Source of the DNA: Fibrobacteria bacterium
GTDB lineage: Bacteria > Fibrobacterota > Fibrobacteria > UBA11236
Direction: 5' to 3'
NCBI GenBank assembly: GCA_025360005.1
Contig: JANYDA010000009.1
Coordinates: 124,001 to 188,000, forward strand
Length of the DNA stretch: 64,000 nucleotides
Position numbers and translations under genes: made by a program. This document shows, piece after piece, positions 51,200-58,805 of the stretch (positions are counted from its first letter, which is position 1; each line of letters opens with the position of its first letter). The notes beneath the pieces are model-generated. The model was not told where the DNA came from. It saw nothing but the letters and a program-made list of their open reading frames with translations, and did not search any database.

Positions 51200-51664
51200 A
51201 TGGCGGCCCTGCGCAAAGGATCCTGCATACCCTTAGGGTGGGGCCTATTCTTGTTGGCCGCTTGCGCGCCGCGGTCCCCGGGCCTTGCTCCTTTCGCCAG
51301 CGATGGATGCAGCCTGTTTCCGGACCGGGACTACGCCAGCGGCGAGAGTTGGTGCGATTGCTGCGTCGATCATGACTATGCCTATTGGAAGGGCGGCAGC
51401 GACGGCGCGCGGCAACTCGCCGACCGGGCGCTGGGGGACTGCATCCTGAAGCGTACCGGGGATTCGGCTCTGGCGGAGGCCGTATACCTGGGCACCCGCG
51501 CGGGCGGGTTGGGCAGGCTCCCCACCTGGTACCGTTGGGGTTACGGGTGGCCGTATCGCTCAGAAGGGATTTCGGACAGCGTGCGCGCGGAAGCGGTCAG
51601 GGAAAAAGGCGCCGTGGATCTTGCCGGCGCCAAGCGGAAGGTCTGCGGGGAAAAAGTCCGGTAA
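51200..51664 (+). CDS. Lipoprotein with phospholipase-A2-like CCxxHD motif
   Basis: 154 residues. The signal peptide ends in a lipobox-like LLAAC (Cys22). The mature domain has SDGCSLFPD (Cys37), then WCDCCVDHDYAYWKGGSDG. This aligns with the phospholipase A2 calcium/catalytic block CCxxHDxCY, with His58 and Asp59 in the HD dyad positions. A later Cys is in ALGDCI. Eight or more Cys residues suggest disulfides. The canonical calcium-binding glycine loop is not clear, so activity is uncertain. The start ATG at 51200 lacks a good ribosome site. It lies 70 bases upstream of the thioredoxin-like gene. Confidence 0.65.
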   Translation: MAALRKGSCIPLGWGLFLLAACAPRSPGLAPFASDGCSLFPDRDYASGESWCDCCVDHDYAYWKGGSDGARQLADRALGDCILKRTGDSALAEAVYLGTRAGGLGRLPTWYRWGYGWPYRSEGISDSVRAEAVREKGAVDLAGAKRKVCGEKVR

Positions 51665-51734
51665 GGTTGAAAAATTCTTTCCGCCGCCTGGTTTCGGTTT
51701 CCCAATTCCTGTAACTAACATTGGGAGGCAACTC

Positions 51735-52280
51735 ATGAATTACCGGATACCCATCTTCTGCCTAGCGTTGTTATCGGGCGCGCTTTTCCCCGGTTCGCTC
51801 TGCCGGGCCCATGAAAACGGCCCGCCGGAAAGGGTCTACCCCGCGTTCTGGGCGCTGAAGCTTCCTACCCTGGCCGGCGATACCGTGGCATTGCGTAGTT
51901 ATCGGGGAAAATACCTGCTCCTCAATTTCTGGGGGGAATGGTGCGCCACCTGCGTGGAAGAGCTGCCCTTTCTCGTGAAGCTGCAAGCCAAATACGGAAA
52001 GGATCGCTTGCGTATCGTAGGGTTCCTGAAAAGCTACGACCGGAAGCGCGCGGAAACCATGATCGCGAAAAACGGATTGAGCTGGCCGCAGTTGCCCCTA
52101 ACGGAAGGGGTGGAAACCGGATTCGCGATCCGAAAATTCCCCACCAACCTCCTGATCTCGCCCAGCGGGGAAATCGTCATGGATGGCTTCTCCCATCATT
52201 TCCGGGATTTCAAAAGGCGGATGGGGGACGGGGATTCCTCCCAGGTGGGAAAAGAAGCCATCCGGGTCCGTCCAGAATAA
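51735..52280 (+). CDS. Exported TlpA/AhpC-type thioredoxin-fold protein
   Basis: 181 residues. A signal peptide covers about 1-25 (IPIFCLALLSGALFPGSLCRA). A thioredoxin-like fold follows with LRSYRGKYLLLNFWGEWCATC, in which WCATC is the redox pair (shown split at 20 residues: LRSYRGKYLLLNFW, then GEWCATC). The cis-Pro region is RKFPTNLLI. It is periplasmic and probably disulfide-active. The ribosome site is GGGAGG before the ATG at 51735; the frame to 51621 overlaps the lipoprotein gene. A neighbouring Cys-rich lipoprotein could be a client; that is inference. Confidence 0.88.
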   Translation: MNYRIPIFCLALLSGALFPGSLCRAHENGPPERVYPAFWALKLPTLAGDTVALRSYRGKYLLLNFWGEWCATCVEELPFLVKLQAKYGKDRLRIVGFLKSYDRKRAETMIAKNGLSWPQLPLTEGVETGFAIRKFPTNLLISPSGEIVMDGFSHHFRDFKRRMGDGDSSQVGKEAIRVRPE

Positions 52281-52285
52281 CCCTG

Positions 52286-52846
52286 TTAAGACAGCAGCTT
52301 CACCAGCCAATCCGGATGGATGGTCCAGCCCAGCAGTCCCGCCAGCCCCATCAGCAACCCGAACACGCCGAAGGACCAGGACAGCCCCAACAGCCATCTT
52401 TTCCGCGTCAAGGCGGCCACCCCCAATACGCCCAGCGAAATGGAAAGCGCGGCATCGGAAATGTCGAATTGATCGTCCCGGTTGTTCAGGCTGTCGTAGC
52501 GCGCCTCGAAGGCCCTGGCCTTGGATTGGAGGGTGATTTTCTCTTCGTCGTATTTCTTTATCTCCCCGCTGTACTCGCGGATTTGGCTTTCCATGGAATC
52601 CTTGGCGATGCCGGGCGCCAACAGCGACATGTCCCGGGTTTGGTTGCGCCCCATTTCCACCAGGTGCTGTTTGATTTTCTTGGCTTGGTACTCGGACCAG
52701 GTATCTACCGCGTCGGACTTGGCCTGCATCATGGCCTGCACGATGTTGTCATCCTTCACCTTGGTCACTGCCATGAAGGCGGATAAAAGGGCCACCGTGA
52801 TCCCTATCCAATCGCCCATATCCCTGGGGCCCGCGCCATCCGCCAT
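52286..52846 (-). CDS. DUF4337-family membrane protein
   Basis: 186 residues. An N-terminal helix (about 12-30, WIGITVALLSAFMAVTKVK) is followed by the family stretch MQAKSDAVDTWSEYQAKKIK (about 40-59) and a long coiled-coil-like middle (about 60-125). Two more membrane helices are near 132-152 and 152-178, with a WLVKLLS end. The DUF4337 match (TWxxYQAKxxK) is recognisable. Function of this family is unknown. It converges with the thioredoxin-like gene, 5 bases apart. Confidence 0.82.
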   Translation of the reverse strand: MADGAGPRDMGDWIGITVALLSAFMAVTKVKDDNIVQAMMQAKSDAVDTWSEYQAKKIKQHLVEMGRNQTRDMSLLAPGIAKDSMESQIREYSGEIKKYDEEKITLQSKARAFEARYDSLNNRDDQFDISDAALSISLGVLGVAALTRKRWLLGLSWSFGVFGLLMGLAGLLGWTIHPDWLVKLLS

Positions 52847-52919
52847 GCTGCCGTCCTATCCGCCGGAGTTTATCCGACGGGGCTAATTTACTAGTTGCGC
52901 GAGGCAAGCGTTAGCGCGG

Positions 52920-53279
52920 CTAAAGTAGATCCCCGCCAAGCGCGGCATAGTCGATAATCGCCTCGGACAGGTAAACCTCGGTTTTCCGGATCACCCTATC
53001 CCGCTCCGCGGCCATGTCAACCCGCGCCGGATCCTTCATGAAGGTATCGAACTCCGCCCTGTCCGCCATCTTCAGGATTTGGATTTCATCGGGCATTTCT
53101 ATTCCGGGCCCGGCAGGCGCGGGCGCGAATGCCGCCACCACCTCGCCGCCATGCTTCCGGAAAAGATCCAGGGCCTTATTTTCATATTCCCAGAATTCGC
53201 CCCGCACGCCGGCGCGGCCGAATAGTTTGACCACCAGGTACAACACGATATGCCCCCGTTTCTTATGCGCCTTTCCCAT
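52920..53279 (-). CDS. Small DUF1330/ABM-like protein
   Basis: 119 residues, soluble. It begins with a beta strand pattern HIVLYLVVKLFGR and contains WEYENKALDLFRKHGGEVVAAF, split here as WEYENKALDLFRKHGG and EVVAAFAPAP. It continues with MPDEIQILKMADRAEFDTFM. This is the dimeric alpha/beta barrel (DUF1330/ABM) arrangement. No catalytic residues can be assigned. It is divergent from the pectate lyase gene across a 200-base gap in which I see no strong promoter. Confidence 0.6.
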   Translation of the reverse strand: MGKAHKKRGHIVLYLVVKLFGRAGVRGEFWEYENKALDLFRKHGGEVVAAFAPAPAGPGIEMPDEIQILKMADRAEFDTFMKDPARVDMAAERDRVIRKTEVYLSEAIIDYAALGGDLL

Positions 53280-53479
53280 GGAAAACTATCTCTTTTCACC
53301 AGCGCGCACACCGGTGGATCAACTCCAAATGCCCAAAATTCCTCAGGCTGCGGAAGCCGCCGGACACATAAGTGCCCACTCGCACCGATTTTCACTCCTT
53401 CAAAGCGCCCGGTGCCCGGTACTTTCGGCGTTACGATGGCGAGCCGATGGATTGCCGCCCATAACCGAAAGGGTAATGC

Positions 53480-54724
53480 ATGTACCGGATACTGATTTTT
53501 TGCGTAGTGAACCTTTCCTTGCTGGTTTCGGCATGGGCTGCTTCTCCCACCGACAAGCCCACTGGGTGGGCCTCCATGAACGGCGGCACCACGGGCGGCG
53601 CAGGCGGCACCGAAGTGACCGTGAAGACCATAGCCGATCTCCAGAAATACGCGAAGACGCCCGGCAAGTATCTCATCTGGGTGAGCGGAACCATGGGCAG
53701 CGCCGGCACCAGCGGCCAATCGAACGGGGATCGGGTTGTCCTTTCCTCCGACAAGTCCATCCTGGGGTTGCCCGGGGCGACGATCAACGGCGGCTTCGAC
53801 ATCAAGAAGGGCGTCGCCAATATCATCATCCGCAATCTCAAGATCCAGGGTCCCGGAGCCACCGACGTCAACGGATTGGACGCGATCACGGTGCAAGGCC
53901 AGGTCAAGAACCTATGGCTCGACCATCTCGATATTTCCGACGGCGAAGACGGTAACACGGACATTACCCATGCCTGCGACTACATCACCGTAAGCTGGAC
54001 CAAGTTCTCCTATACCGCCAAGTCGACGCCCTCCGGAGTGGCGGGAAAATCCCACCGCTTCTGCAACCTGATCGGGCATTCGGACAAAAACGCGGCCGAG
54101 GACACCGGGCATCTGCTCATCACCTTCTTCAAGACCTGGTGGGCGGACGGCGTGGCCGAGCGCATGCCGCGCGTGCGTTTCGGCAAGCTGCACGTGGCCA
54201 ATTGCCTTTTCACCAGCAAGGACCCGGGCCAGGCCTATTGCATCCGCGCCTGCCATATGTCGGACATCCTGGCGGAAAGCAATTCCTTCATCGGGCAGAC
54301 GGATCCCATCGATATCGCTTTCGATCCCACCTTCACCGCAATCACGGAGCGGAACAACCTCTATACCGCCTGCAAGGGCAACACCGCGGGCAAGGGAACC
54401 TCCTTCACGCCTCCCTATGCCGCGCTGGCCTTCACCGATCCGGCCAAACTGGAAGCCGAAATAAGCGATGCGAAGAACGGGGCCGGAGCGACTTTGACCT
54501 GGGGCGGCTCCACGACGGGGCTGGTGAACGCCGACAGGAATGTTTTGGCATCCTCCCGCACTCTCCGGAATCCGCTCAGCGGAGACGTGAGCAATCAAAC
54601 CGGTAAGGTCCTGGATTTGCGCGTGATGGATATCGCGGGACGGCAGTTGCTCAATCTGAGCCTGCGGCCGGGAGAATCCTCAAGGCTTCCCGCTCGCGGG
54701 GAAATGACCATCCTGAATCCCTAA
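53480..54724 (+). CDS. Secreted pectate lyase, polysaccharide lyase family 1, with sorting-type C-terminus
   Basis: Cleaves polygalacturonate by beta-elimination. 414 residues. A signal peptide covers about 1-20 (VVNLSLLVSAWA, then ASP). The PL1 parallel beta-helix includes LGLPGATINGGF, LWLDHLDISDGEDGNTDITH and DYITVSWTKF. The catalytic Arg block is RMPRVRFGKLHVANCLF. Calcium ligands are the DGEDGNTD acids. After about residue 375 a short region (LDLRVMDIAGRQLLNLSLRP to MTILNP) looks like a T9SS/Fibrobacter-type C-terminal sorting segment. The ribosome site is AAAGGG. Exported to the surface or medium; plant-matter degradation is inferred. Confidence 0.93.
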   Translation: MYRILIFCVVNLSLLVSAWAASPTDKPTGWASMNGGTTGGAGGTEVTVKTIADLQKYAKTPGKYLIWVSGTMGSAGTSGQSNGDRVVLSSDKSILGLPGATINGGFDIKKGVANIIIRNLKIQGPGATDVNGLDAITVQGQVKNLWLDHLDISDGEDGNTDITHACDYITVSWTKFSYTAKSTPSGVAGKSHRFCNLIGHSDKNAAEDTGHLLITFFKTWWADGVAERMPRVRFGKLHVANCLFTSKDPGQAYCIRACHMSDILAESNSFIGQTDPIDIAFDPTFTAITERNNLYTACKGNTAGKGTSFTPPYAALAFTDPAKLEAEISDAKNGAGATLTWGGSTTGLVNADRNVLASSRTLRNPLSGDVSNQTGKVLDLRVMDIAGRQLLNLSLRPGESSRLPARGEMTILNP

Positions 54725-54762
54725 TCGCGCTTCCCCAGGGGGCCCGGCCTCATGGCCGGCCC

Positions 54763-56421
54763 TTACTTGCCCAGATCGTCCACCACTTCGTGGACCATCA
54801 CCTGCCGCGATTTTCCCTTGAGCTGGGTGGAGCCCAGCAGCACGGTGCGGAAGCGATCCTTGACCTTCTCGTACACGCTTTCCGTGATTAGGATCTGGTT
54901 GGGCTTGGCGATGCCGCAAACGCGCGAGGAGATGTTCACCGTATCGCCGATGGCGGTGTACTCCATGCGGGAGCTGGTGCCGATGCTGCCTACCACGGCT
55001 TCGCCCGTGTTGATGCCGATGCCCACCTGGAAGTCCGGGATGCCGTTTTCCTTCCAGGTCGGCAGGATTTGGCGCAGGCGGGTCTTCATTTGCAACGCGG
55101 TCCTGACCGCCATGAATTCGTGATCGGGAACGTTCACGGGGGCGTTGAAGAGGACCATCATGCAATCGCCGATGAACTTGTCGAGCGTCCCGCCGTTGGC
55201 GAATACGATGGCGCACATCTCCGAGAAATAGCTGTTGAGCAGGCGGGCCACTTCCAGCGGGGCCAGCGTCTCCGACAAGGGGGTAAAGCCGCGGATATCC
55301 GCGAAGAGGACGGTGAGGTTGGTCTTCTGCGACTGCAGGTGGAAGTCGCTGCTGCCGCGCTCGGCGATGATCTTCTCGGCGATATTGGGCGAGCAGAAGC
55401 GCTTGAGGTGGTCCCGGATCAGGGATTCGGTTTCCAGTTTCTTGTAGAGTTCCATGTTCTCGATGGCCACGCCGGCGATCCCGGCGATGTTCATGCACAG
55501 ATCGAGATCATCCCCGTTGAATTTGGCCCCGCGCTTTTTGTTGTCCAGGTAGATGACGCCGTAGATCTGCCCTTCCGAATGGATGGGGCAGCAGAGCGCG
55601 GTCTTGATGCGCAATTGGAAAATGCTCAGCGATTGATCCTGTTCGCCGCTCTCATCGCTGTCGAAGATGAATCCGGATTTCTTCTGGATGACGGTGGAGA
55701 CGAGCGTACGGCTGTAAAGCTTCTCCTCCAGGTTCTCCTTGCGCTTGCCGCGCTCGTAGGCGATATGCGCGTTGATGGCGTCGTGGTTGGCCGGATCCGT
55801 GACCAGGATATAGCCGGTGTCGCAATTGACCGCCTCGAACAGCAGGGTCATGGTGCGATCGAGCAGATCCGGTACGGTGATGGTGGCGCTCACGGATTTG
55901 ATCATGCGGTTGATGACCTGCATGCGCTTGGCGAAATTCTCCAGTCCGGGTTGGTCCGCGCCCGGTTGCGCATCCCCGCCGATTTTCTTTTCCTGGACGA
56001 TGTTGAAATCGAAGTTGGCGTTGTTGAGGGCCAGGCTGGAGGCGGTCTGGCCGGAAAGGGTCAGCGAACCGGAAGCGGATTTGTCCCCCCATTTGGGAGG
56101 CGGCCGGGTGAGCCCCGAGTCCGCCGCGCGTTCGCCTTTGAGGCGCATCTCGGTATTGCCCATGAATACCGTAGAACCCATGGGCCACGCGCCCTTGCGC
56201 AACCGTTGATCATCGATGTAGATGCCATTGGTGGAATTCTGGTCAAGGAACTCGACGCTGTCTCCCTGGACCATGATGATGGCGTGCTTGGAGGAAATGC
56301 GCGGATCGGGGATCTCGATATCGCAGCCCTTTTCCCGTCCCAGCACGTTGGCGCCTTCGCGGAGGAAAAAACGATGGGTCGTGAGATTGGCCGGGCTGCT
56401 GACGACTTCGATGAAGAGCAT
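54763..56421 (-). CDS. FHA-GAF class III adenylate cyclase
   Basis: 552 residues. An N-terminal FHA domain (about 10-95, LGREKGCDIEIPD and SSKHAIIMV) is followed by a linker and a GAF domain (about 160-320). The class III cyclase domain (about 365-545) has the metal Asp in FADIRGF, the second metal Asp in FIGDCMMVLF, substrate Lys in GTLDKFIGD, Asp in AIGDTVNISSR, and the transition-state Asn/Arg pair in VNISSR. The Lys/Asp pair predicts ATP rather than GTP. FHA would recruit it to a phosphothreonine. It lies 158 bases from recD; the gap shows no further gene. Confidence 0.93.
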   Translation of the reverse strand: MLFIEVVSSPANLTTHRFFLREGANVLGREKGCDIEIPDPRISSKHAIIMVQGDSVEFLDQNSTNGIYIDDQRLRKGAWPMGSTVFMGNTEMRLKGERAADSGLTRPPPKWGDKSASGSLTLSGQTASSLALNNANFDFNIVQEKKIGGDAQPGADQPGLENFAKRMQVINRMIKSVSATITVPDLLDRTMTLLFEAVNCDTGYILVTDPANHDAINAHIAYERGKRKENLEEKLYSRTLVSTVIQKKSGFIFDSDESGEQDQSLSIFQLRIKTALCCPIHSEGQIYGVIYLDNKKRGAKFNGDDLDLCMNIAGIAGVAIENMELYKKLETESLIRDHLKRFCSPNIAEKIIAERGSSDFHLQSQKTNLTVLFADIRGFTPLSETLAPLEVARLLNSYFSEMCAIVFANGGTLDKFIGDCMMVLFNAPVNVPDHEFMAVRTALQMKTRLRQILPTWKENGIPDFQVGIGINTGEAVVGSIGTSSRMEYTAIGDTVNISSRVCGIAKPNQILITESVYEKVKDRFRTVLLGSTQLKGKSRQVMVHEVVDDLGK

Positions 56422-56579
56422 GGTTAAGCAGCCATCTTGTTATCCGGGTGTTTTCTCCGCGGTCCGAATCAATTAAACCATGCGCCCGAGGGCCGGGCAA
56501 GGGAAAGTTGCCCCTGGCGCATCCGCTTCGGCCCTTTCCGGGTAAATCCCGGCCTAAAAATAGCAAATGCCTTGCGTAC

Positions 56580-58805
56580 TCATCCCCCGCTCAATGTTTG
56601 CAGATATTCAGGCAGTCCGGATTCACGCACCACTTTGCGGCCCACCGCTTCCAGGAACACCTCCGCGGGTCCGTACACGCCCGCGAAATCGCGCGCGCGC
56701 GTCAGCGCCGTGTAGAGGGTTTCCTTGTAAAGCAGACGGTTGCCGGATTCCGGGAGCACCACCAACGCCTGATCGTATTCGGACCCCTGGCTTTTATGCA
56801 CCGTCATGGCGAAGGCGGTTTCATGGCGGGGGAGGAAGGCGGCGGGGAACCCCTGGAAGCCGTCGGCGCGGCGGAAAAAGACGAGGTCGCGGCCCTGAAT
56901 GCGGAGCTGGACGCCCACGTCCCCGTTGTAAAGGCGCTTGGCATGATCATTTTCCAGGACCAGGACGGGCGATCCCGTGAAGCCGCCGGCGCCTTCCAGG
57001 GGAGCGCGCGGATCCCAGCGGCGCAGGAGGCGATCGCGAATGCGGCGGTTGACGTTAACGGCGCCGTGCCAGCCTTTGCGGGTGAGGGTGAGGATGCGGG
57101 CCTGATCGAGATAGGCGAAGACCTCTTCCAGCAAACTATCGCGGCGCGGGTCTTCGGAGGCGGGCAAGGCGCAGAGTTCCTGGATGGTATCTGCGTAGGC
57201 GGCGCGGCGCGGGGCGGCCAGGATGCGGCCGGGAAAGCGGGCGGCGGCGAGAGAGTGGTTGAGGTAATGGAAGTCCACCCACGCCTCCAGCCAATCGTCC
57301 CAGCCCGCGCGGTATCCGGCGGCGGCGGTACCGATGCCGGCGGGCAGGAGCATGCGGCAGCCGCCGGCGGGACAAATCCTTTTGCCGTTATCCAGGAATG
57401 CGATGGGCCAGGGGGCGACGGGCATCCCGGTATCGGCCGCCAAGGCGAGCGGCGCGGACATGGCGGCCAGGGCTCCGGCCCCGTCCATGGCGTTGATGCG
57501 GCGGGTAACGTCCAGGATACGGGCCTCGGAACGGTGGCTGCGCTCGAGCAGGATGAGATGATCCTGGAGCGGATGGGTGGATCCCGGCGGGACCAGATCG
57601 GCCAGCACCGAGCCCGCTTCCACGGAGGGCAATTGATCCATGTCCCCGAGCAGCACCAGGCAGGCGCCGCCTTCCAGGGCGGCGAGCAGGGATGCCAGGG
57701 CGAAGATGTCGACCATGGAGACTTCGTCGATGAGCACCAGATCGGCGGGCAGGGGGCGATGGGCGCGATGGAAGAATTCGCCGGTGCCGGGGTTATAGCG
57801 CAGCAGGGAATGCAAAGTGCCGCAGGCAAGTTCGCGGACCAGCCCATCGGCGCGGGCGTCGGGATGGTTCTCCGGTGGCTGGGGGCGCACGCTTTCCAGG
57901 CTGCGGCGGACGGATTCGGAAAGGCGCTGGGCGGCGCGGCCGGTGGGGGCGGCCAGGCGGATGCGGGGCGCGGTGCCGTGGGAGGCCTGCCAGGCGCGGG
58001 TCCAGGCCCGCAGGAGGTTGGCGGCCAGGGAGGTTTTGCCGGTGCCGGGTCCTCCGGAGATCACGGTGAACCGTTTGCGCAAGGCCAGGGCCAGGGCTTC
58101 CCGTTGCCGCGGGTCGAATTCCATGGCGGGGGCGTCCGGGGCGTGGGATAGGCGCAGGGGATACCGGTGCAATACCGTATCCAGCACGTTACCTATGCCG
58201 TCCGGAGGCGGGGCGTCCGGGGCGGTCAGCAGTCCTTTGAGGCGGGCGGCGACTACGGCTTCGGCCGCCTGGTGCTTTTGGAAATACAATCCCCGTCCCG
58301 CATGGATCAGGGGAAGGAAGGTCGCGGGGCCGCCCAGCACGGCCGCATAGGCGCCCGCCAGGCGCGCTTCCGTGAATTCCGCGGCCGCGCGCCGGGCCAG
58401 GGCCGGCAAATCGTCAATCCCCCAATCCGCGGGTTCGTTTTCCGGGGCGGGCCATGGGGATCGGGAGGGAGATGGAGATGTAGTAGGCGCCGAAGCCGGC
58501 GGCGCTGTCGCGGGAGGCCCGTCCGGCGCAGGCGCGATGCCCCGCAAGTAGTCCATCAGGCGTTCGGCCAAAATATCCGCTTCGATGGGAATGCGCAGTC
58601 CCCCCGAGCGGACCGCGGCTATCAGGCAACCCATCACCGCGTGAAAGGCCTGGTCGTCGCTGCGATCGGCCTTGCGGGCCAGGGTGCGCATCAGAACCAG
58701 ATCCACTCCGTCCAGGGCGCCTTTTTCCAGGGCCGAAGCCTCCAGGCGCACCCACCATCGGTCTTCCAGGCCGTCCGCCACGGCCATGCGGTTCTCACAC
58801 GCCAT
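56580..58805 (-). CDS. recD: Exodeoxyribonuclease V subunit alpha (RecD)
   Basis: The 5'-3' helicase subunit of the RecBCD double-strand-break repair enzyme. 741 residues. N-terminal helical part (about 1-180) with a Pro/Ser/Ala-rich insert (about 85-135). Motif I is ISGGPGTGKTSL near 247-258, then VLIDEVSMVDI, VLLGDMDQLPSV, and the C-terminal MTVHKSQGSEYD (motif V/VI) with YTALTRARDF. It overlaps recB by 11 bases and is last of the three genes. Confidence 0.95.
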   Translation of the reverse strand: MACENRMAVADGLEDRWWVRLEASALEKGALDGVDLVLMRTLARKADRSDDQAFHAVMGCLIAAVRSGGLRIPIEADILAERLMDYLRGIAPAPDGPPATAPPASAPTTSPSPSRSPWPAPENEPADWGIDDLPALARRAAAEFTEARLAGAYAAVLGGPATFLPLIHAGRGLYFQKHQAAEAVVAARLKGLLTAPDAPPPDGIGNVLDTVLHRYPLRLSHAPDAPAMEFDPRQREALALALRKRFTVISGGPGTGKTSLAANLLRAWTRAWQASHGTAPRIRLAAPTGRAAQRLSESVRRSLESVRPQPPENHPDARADGLVRELACGTLHSLLRYNPGTGEFFHRAHRPLPADLVLIDEVSMVDIFALASLLAALEGGACLVLLGDMDQLPSVEAGSVLADLVPPGSTHPLQDHLILLERSHRSEARILDVTRRINAMDGAGALAAMSAPLALAADTGMPVAPWPIAFLDNGKRICPAGGCRMLLPAGIGTAAAGYRAGWDDWLEAWVDFHYLNHSLAAARFPGRILAAPRRAAYADTIQELCALPASEDPRRDSLLEEVFAYLDQARILTLTRKGWHGAVNVNRRIRDRLLRRWDPRAPLEGAGGFTGSPVLVLENDHAKRLYNGDVGVQLRIQGRDLVFFRRADGFQGFPAAFLPRHETAFAMTVHKSQGSEYDQALVVLPESGNRLLYKETLYTALTRARDFAGVYGPAEVFLEAVGRKVVRESGLPEYLQTLSGG

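Noticed and set aside
55069-58151. Two long plus-strand frames (452 and 567 residues)
   Set aside because: Antisense to the cyclase and to RecD; composition and lack of motifs mark them as shadows.
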